Shown piece after piece: positions 59,163 through 64,000 of a stretch of 64,000 bases of DNA (position 1 is the stretch's first letter; each line of letters begins with the position of its first letter). Source of the stretch: Lolium rigidum (Eukaryota > Streptophyta > Magnoliopsida > Poales > Poaceae); contig NC_061514.1 of the NCBI RefSeq assembly GCF_022539505.1, positions 36,547,769-36,611,768 on the forward strand. Reading direction: 5' to 3'. A program made the position numbers and the translations under genes. Under the pieces are notes generated by a model. That model was given only the letters and a program-made list of their open reading frames with translations. It was not told where the DNA came from and did no database searches.

Positions 59163-61934
59163 TCACATTTTCCTGCTAAGACCATGGAAGAAACGGTGTT
59201 TTCTTCTCCTAGAATGCTTCTGATGAACTCTGGACATGACGTGCGGTGAGAAACAAACCTGGTTAACAGAGTCAATGACTTTAATCAGTTAAAGCTCCGG
59301 TTACTACCTGCCATATCTAACAACATTATCTCTATGATATATCTGTGGTCAAACTATCTTATTTGGTCATACGGATTCCACTGCCATCTTAAGAAAGAAG
59401 TAAATATAAACATTATCCGAAAAGATAAGTATCTATATATACCATAAGAGATGTGTAGTTCCCCAAACAGGTTCCATTTGCTACTATGCATACTGATAAT
59501 TCCAGAAAATTGAAATGAAGGAATTCTGTTACTCTTTAACAGGAGGAAGTATACCTTTGAGTTATTACGAACGCCCTGAGAAGAAAGTACAGAATTTTCA
59601 TCTATCAACTTCTCACTCTGATGTGTCAGACAGTAGTTCTCCCAAATATGCTTCCTGGGACAAACATAAATAAATACTTAACAGAAAACTTTGGACATGC
59701 CAGTACCGTTATCAACGGAAATATGTCAAACAAAAGGTTGAGATATGCCACCAAAAGTATGCCAGTTCTCCTTATCCTTAATAGAGAAATGGACGAAAGG
59801 ATTGATATTTACAGCTAAAATAATAGAGCTGAGTGATAAAATTCAGCAAAAAAGCATTGCACAGGTTGCTTACATATACAACTTATGCTACGAACCACAT
59901 AAGTCATGCTGCTTTTGAACTACATAATTCAGGAAGAAATGGATACCAGGGTGACACTTTTTGGGACTTCAATACTAGCCTGTCAGCTATTATATAGTTA
60001 AGTTAACATTAGAACAGAAGGCTGTATTATCAAGCCTAGCAAACATCAGTAAAGTAGGATCTCTAACTAGTTGTAAGCTTTCATGGCTGGAGCTTTTGAA
60101 TTGCAGAACTCTTATATGGGCTTGAACTTATTGTTGGTAGATGCTGAACATTATTATGAACTTGTAATTGTTTTTTGCAGCATTAGTAACGTTCTATCTG
60201 TACATCAATCAAACAGTTCAGCTTTCACAACATATAGTGTAATATAACAGCACTACAATCCTCATATGACATATTATAATTTCTCTGGCAAATAGGCATA
60301 ATACATTCTAAAATTTAGTGGCAAAAAATGCTGATGCCAAGAACTCTTTGTATTGAGTGCTACTGTTATATCAGACATGCAAACAAAAAAAGTGTACTGT
60401 TTTAGACAAACTTATAACCATGTAGCTGAAGCTTCATGGAGTCAAGCAAATGGGTCATAGTTTAGAGTTTAGAATCCCCATGGAATATCTCGAGAGCAGT
60501 TTCTTTCAGAGTCGAGCTCTTCAGAAGACAATCTTTTAACATTATACTCTCCTATGTTTCAACTGAAAGAGATTAGTCAGGATAGGGACCTTAATTAAAA
60601 TGGGTTGGACTACCCTTATTCACACATGCAGCTAGCCAATACCAAACATGTCCTTGTTCAGTGGAAAATCAAACCAAAAATCACAATAAGTTTCAGCTTG
60701 GATTCTCAACGTCTCGAGCTAATGCCACAAAGTGTTTGCAGGGAGTGCTACTGTCATATCTGGCAGTCAAACAGTGTGCTGTCCAAGACAGACTTATAAC
60801 GGCATAACCACATAGCAGAAGCTTGGAATCAAGGAAATGGCGTCTCAATTTTAGAGTTTAGAAATTTCCTTATTTTCTCTGGAGAGGAGAGAAGGATCAG
60901 AATAGCACGAGCATAAGATCGAAACAGTGTACAAAGAAAGGACTCATCCGTTCCCAAAATAGTCGTAAGAAATATTCAGTCAGCAGTCTATATTGAGCTT
61001 CAACTACTTCTACAAGTCAATCTTGGAACATCAGTTTTCCCAAGTATCAACTGAAAGATATTAATACAGAAAACGTAATTCAGATGACCTTGACAAACCC
61101 TATGTACACACATTCAGTTATTTACTACGCCCTCTGTTTGACAACTAATATGAAACGGAGGGAGCACCAAACAGGTCCAAGTTCAGTGCAAAATCAAACT
61201 AATCACAATAGACTTCAGCTTGCATTCTCAACTGTCTCGAGCTAATTCAGAATTCAAATCAGCCTCATATATCTTGTGACTCTAAACCTCATATTTAGAT
61301 CAGCACGCACATCTAAACTAGTACATTTGATAGACCAACAGCCTGTTGTGCCCATCATTCATGGGCTTAATTAGAAAGTGAATATACACGCGCAACATCT
61401 GGAAGAACATCAAGTAACTAGATCAACCCCATGTCAACATGAATCAACTAGACACACATGATCCACAATAGCAATAATAAATCTTATGCCATTCGCCCTT
61501 ACCATGAGATATGACGATGGCCCATCTGGCCTTGCTCTATCTCAGTTATCTTCTTCCTGACAGCCAGCTTCAAATCCTTCACCGTAGCAGTGTTCAGCAC
61601 CACGACATCTTTTTCACCACAAGCGCAAGCGTGGTAACGAATTGAGGTGGGTTAGCACACGGCACATGATCGATTCTGACGAAGATGTGGGGTTGGGAGA
61701 GGAAGGTATACCGAACTGGGTGCTGTCCAACTTGACGACGGTGACTCGCATGGCGCTGCCGAGCTCGAGGTTGATGAGCGTGTCCACGTCCCCCAGCGAC
61801 GGCTTCCTCGGGACGTCCGCGAGTATGGGGTCGTCGAGCAGCGCGGCGAGCATCGACTGCAGCCTCGCCTGCTTCGCCTCGCTGCTCTGGTACGCGGCGA
61901 CCTCCTCGAGTTTCGACGCTCCTTCCGAGTCCAT
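59163..61934 (-). CDS. SNRNP25: U11/U12 small nuclear ribonucleoprotein 25 kDa protein
   Basis: Minus-strand exons 61934-61712, 61608-61503, 59654-59555 and 59258-59163 (stop TGA) give 174 residues, with phases 1, 2 and 0 and GT-AG introns of 103, 1848 and 296 bp. The N-terminus MDSEGASKLEEVAAYQ is followed by the family hallmark LAALLDDPILADVP. A ubiquitin-like domain follows (LGSAMRVTVVKLD, then VLNTATVKDLKLAVRKKIT, then LIDENSVLSSQGVRNNSK). The C-terminus is basic, with SRRRKHRFFHGLSRKM. The protein belongs to the U11/U12 di-snRNP of the minor spliceosome, which removes U12-type introns in the nucleus. The first ATG was chosen because it matches the family start, although the frame is open further upstream. 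The acceptor of intron 1 (tgaaaaag) has a poor pyrimidine tract. The gene converges on WUS. Confidence 0.93.
60332..61243 (-). repeat. Tandem duplication inside intron 2 of the 25K gene
   Basis: Copy a (60332-60720) and copy b (60721-61243) share gagtgctactg, gacttataac/acaaacttataacc, ttttagagtttagaa and tctcgagctaatt/g. They are diverged by indels and substitutions. Confidence 0.75.
61124..61165. mobile_element. Remnant of a Stowaway MITE
   Basis: ctacgccctctgtttgaca and gaaacggagggag are the two ends of a Stowaway-like element with nearly all of the interior deleted. It lies in intron 2 of the 25K gene. Confidence 0.55.
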
Positions 61935-62300
61935 CGCCTCCTCCTCCGTAGAGCGCGATTTTGTCGCCACTAACCGCGGATTTTCGCTGCGGCGGCGCTC
62001 AACGGCGGCGGCGGCGGCGGCCGGAACTGACACGGAGAAGTGGGGGTGAAGAGGACGGGGGAGTAGAGAGGCCGACAGGTGGGACCCACCTACAAGAGCA
62101 AAATATGTTGGACCGCACGGGCTACTGCCAGCCGTTCGATCGTGCGTCCTGTCTTTTATCTGCAAGTTTCTAGTCGCATCGGCCGCCGCCGCCAAATCTG
62201 CTCCGCCTTCGTCGTCGCCGTCGTCTCGGGTCTCGGCGCGTCGCCTGCGGGGAGCGAGGAGCAAGCGTCGCCGCAGCTCGAGCTCCTCCTTACGAAGGTG
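61935..62300. promoter_or_regulatory. Upstream region of the 25K gene, possible divergent start
   Basis: A GC-rich stretch that includes the 5' UTR of the minus-strand gene. On the plus strand a GC-rich block ends in tacgaag|gtgcgcg (62291-62304), which resembles a first-exon splice donor. It could therefore be a bidirectional promoter, with a plus-strand gene continuing past the window. This is inference only. Confidence 0.35.
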
Positions 62301-63480
62301 CGCGCAACTCGAACCCTAGGGCTTCTGATGTGTGATGTGGGGCAAGCACCCCCTAGGTTATCTTGTCTGAATACGACGGGTGCACTCGCTAGCTTCCTCT
62401 GCCGTGCGTTCGTGCCACCGCTCCGGCGATCTTTGCTCGGAGTTTTGGTAGTACTACTACCTAGTCCCCTGTTTCTCGCGTTATCCCTTAGGTCAGCCGC
62501 CGGAGCTTGGGGGTGGGGCGAGCCCTTCTGTACCAAACCCTAGCCCTCTAAGCACCGCAAGTAGGCGTTTTCCAAGTCATGTTCTCTAGATCCACTAAAC
62601 TTCAAGTGGTTTGAATGACTACAAGTTGAAACACGTTCATGAGAGCAAGGATAGAGGTGGCAACTCTAATCCTTGTGATTGAGATGCAGTCGCTATTGTT
62701 ATAATCATGCGGTAATACACTTACATTATGTTGGATATATCTTAACATAGGAGTTTGGAACAAATGCTATTTGATTTGTACACTATGAGGCTGGAACATA
62801 TACTGTAAATTTTATTTTGTGGGGCTGAATTAGTGATTCGTGAAGTAATTAGTATCGTAACAGGTATCTCCTACATGTGATGTGATGCATTTATGTTGCT
62901 GCTAGTGGCCTGAAACAAATGTATATTGTGAATTTTCATATGGGCATTGGAAAGTGATGTCAAGCTCGTGATATATAATTTGTTTTACAGGAATTTTGGT
63001 TAAAGCCGTAGGTTGTTTGTGTCAATCGAACTGACAAGATATTCACTTAAATCTGTGTTGTTTAGTCTTCACAACATTTGGTTGTATTTCAGAGTTTTTT
63101 TTTATGTGTAGTGTGTTCAAAATATATGGATATAGTGTTCAAAATATATGGATATATAGTTATAGTACGGCACTGTCTCGTACTTCCAAGTCGTGAACAA
63201 GATTCTTTCTGTAACTAGGTGACTGATCTGGTCAGAAAATGTTATGAATCAGCTTTATATCGAAGAGTTAGAACTTAGAAGTTAGAACCTCTGAACCACA
63301 TTGTACTGTGGTAAGATACCTTGCCTAATCATTGTGTGGTGGCATTCAGGATTTTATTTATTCTGCTGTGATTACATTTCTAGCTTGCAGTGTGTACTAT
63401 GATGTGGCTTCTGCGGACATATGCCTACATGTCTGTATGCTTTTATGAGGAAACGTTTGATGTTTGATGGGACTGTCATG
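62301..63480. other. No gene seen
   Basis: AT-rich beyond 62550. A short direct repeat (gtgttcaaaatatatggat) occurs twice at 63113-63155. It could be intron sequence of a plus-strand gene starting near 62200. Confidence 0.4.
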
Positions 63481-63483
63481 ATA

Positions 63484-63855
63484 TTAAATAATTATATTTG
63501 AAATATGTCCGGTGGAATTTGAAATAATGCCCATTGTCTTTGTGTACGTTTATCCATGTAAGGAAGGAAATAAGTTAGCTCTTGTTTTCTTCTATTCCCA
63601 GAGGGGTTATTACATCTTAGTTTCCATTGATTGTAAGTGCAGCAAACATATTTCGTTAACAGTTTGTTTCTGGTAATGTTTTTCTTTTTGGAGAAGATAT
63701 CCCATTGAAATATATTTGGCGGAATCCTAATCACACAGTATTTGTGTGAATTATCCCATGGAAATATGTCTGAAGGGACCCTAGTGACACTAAATGAATA
63801 GATCTTCAACATTGTGTTTGTAATTTGGAATCATACCTACTGTATTTGTGTCAAT
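63484..63855. repeat. Degenerate ~60-bp repeats
   Basis: Phrases like ttgaaatat(g/a)t..gg.ggaat..taat and tatttgtgt recur at least three times. The minus-strand translation shows the corresponding peptide variants RVPSDIFPWD, RIPPNIFQWD and QIPPDIFQI. Confidence 0.55.
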
Positions 63856-63875
63856 GGTTATTATGGATTCTAGTA

Positions 63876-63978
63876 CTCCCTCCGGTTCATATTAATTGAC
63901 TCTAATATGGATATATCTAGACGCATTTTAGTTCTAGATACATCCATATTGAAGTCAGTTAATATGAATCGGAGGGAG
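63876..63978. mobile_element. Stowaway MITE, TSD TA
   Basis: Inverted ends ctccctccggttcatatta and (reverse complement) ctccctccgattcatatta, flanked by TA at 63874-63875 and 63979-63980. Length 103 bp, with an internal complementary pair aatatggat...atccatatt. Confidence 0.93.
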
Positions 63979-64000
63979 TAGTAAACTTCCTTCTCCTATA

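Noticed and set aside
62079..62543. 154-residue plus-strand frame upstream of the 25K gene
   Set aside because: No recognisable domain and it overlaps the other gene's leader; at most a non-coding first exon.

Overview
The window is nuclear DNA of a grass, most likely a Pooideae species (wheat/barley/oat/ryegrass relatives). The evidence is nested Ty3-gypsy LTR retrotransposons whose LTRs open with TGATACGTC...ACGTATC, Stowaway and TTA/TAA-type MITEs, and two intron-containing plant genes whose proteins match grass families. The genus cannot be fixed from sequence alone. Family names given here are lineage-level recognitions, not database matches.

Layout. (1) 1-1464 is uncharacterised flank. 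(2) 1465-42553 is a retrotransposon nest. An old Athila-like element (A: split LTR 1465-2475 + 4147-4743, gag remnants 4911-5663 and 27262-27988) is interrupted by a solo LTR (2476-4141, TSD GATGT). A is also interrupted by a minus-strand gag-pro-only element B (5664-27256, TSD GCTTT), and B is interrupted by a plus-strand Tat-lineage element C (10601-24039, TSD CTTTG). C has gag, protease, RT, two RNase H domains, integrase and a multi-exon antisense gene. A third insertion into A is the pol-less element D (27994-33917, TSD GAGTG). A is then fused to a truncated Athila-like element E (about 33938-42046), followed by an opposite-strand LTR piece of A's family (42047-42553). (3) 42554-42850 is a PIF/Harbinger transposase fragment. 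(4) 44184-45670 is a TTA-flanked terminal-inverted-repeat element carrying a TATA box and a frameshifted B3-domain-like gene. (5) 45674-55400 is mostly non-coding, with MITEs and small repeats. (6) 55910-57027 is a three-exon WUSCHEL-type homeobox gene. (7) 57030-59160 is convergent intergenic DNA with a tandem duplication split by a Stowaway MITE. (8) 59163-61934 (minus strand) is a four-exon gene for the U11/U12 snRNP 25 kDa protein, with a duplicated piece of its last exon just downstream. (9) 62050-64000 is its upstream region, ending in a Stowaway MITE.

Only two host genes look intact: the stem-cell regulator WUS (plus) and the minor-spliceosome 25K protein (minus), facing each other across about 2.1 kb. 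All retroelement reading frames are broken by frameshifts or stops. The most unusual structures are the intron-bearing antisense gene inside element C, the reiteration of polypurine-tract-like motifs inside several elements, a perfect 16-bp hairpin in both LTRs of D, and the B3-like gene with its own promoter inside a TTA-flanked transposon.
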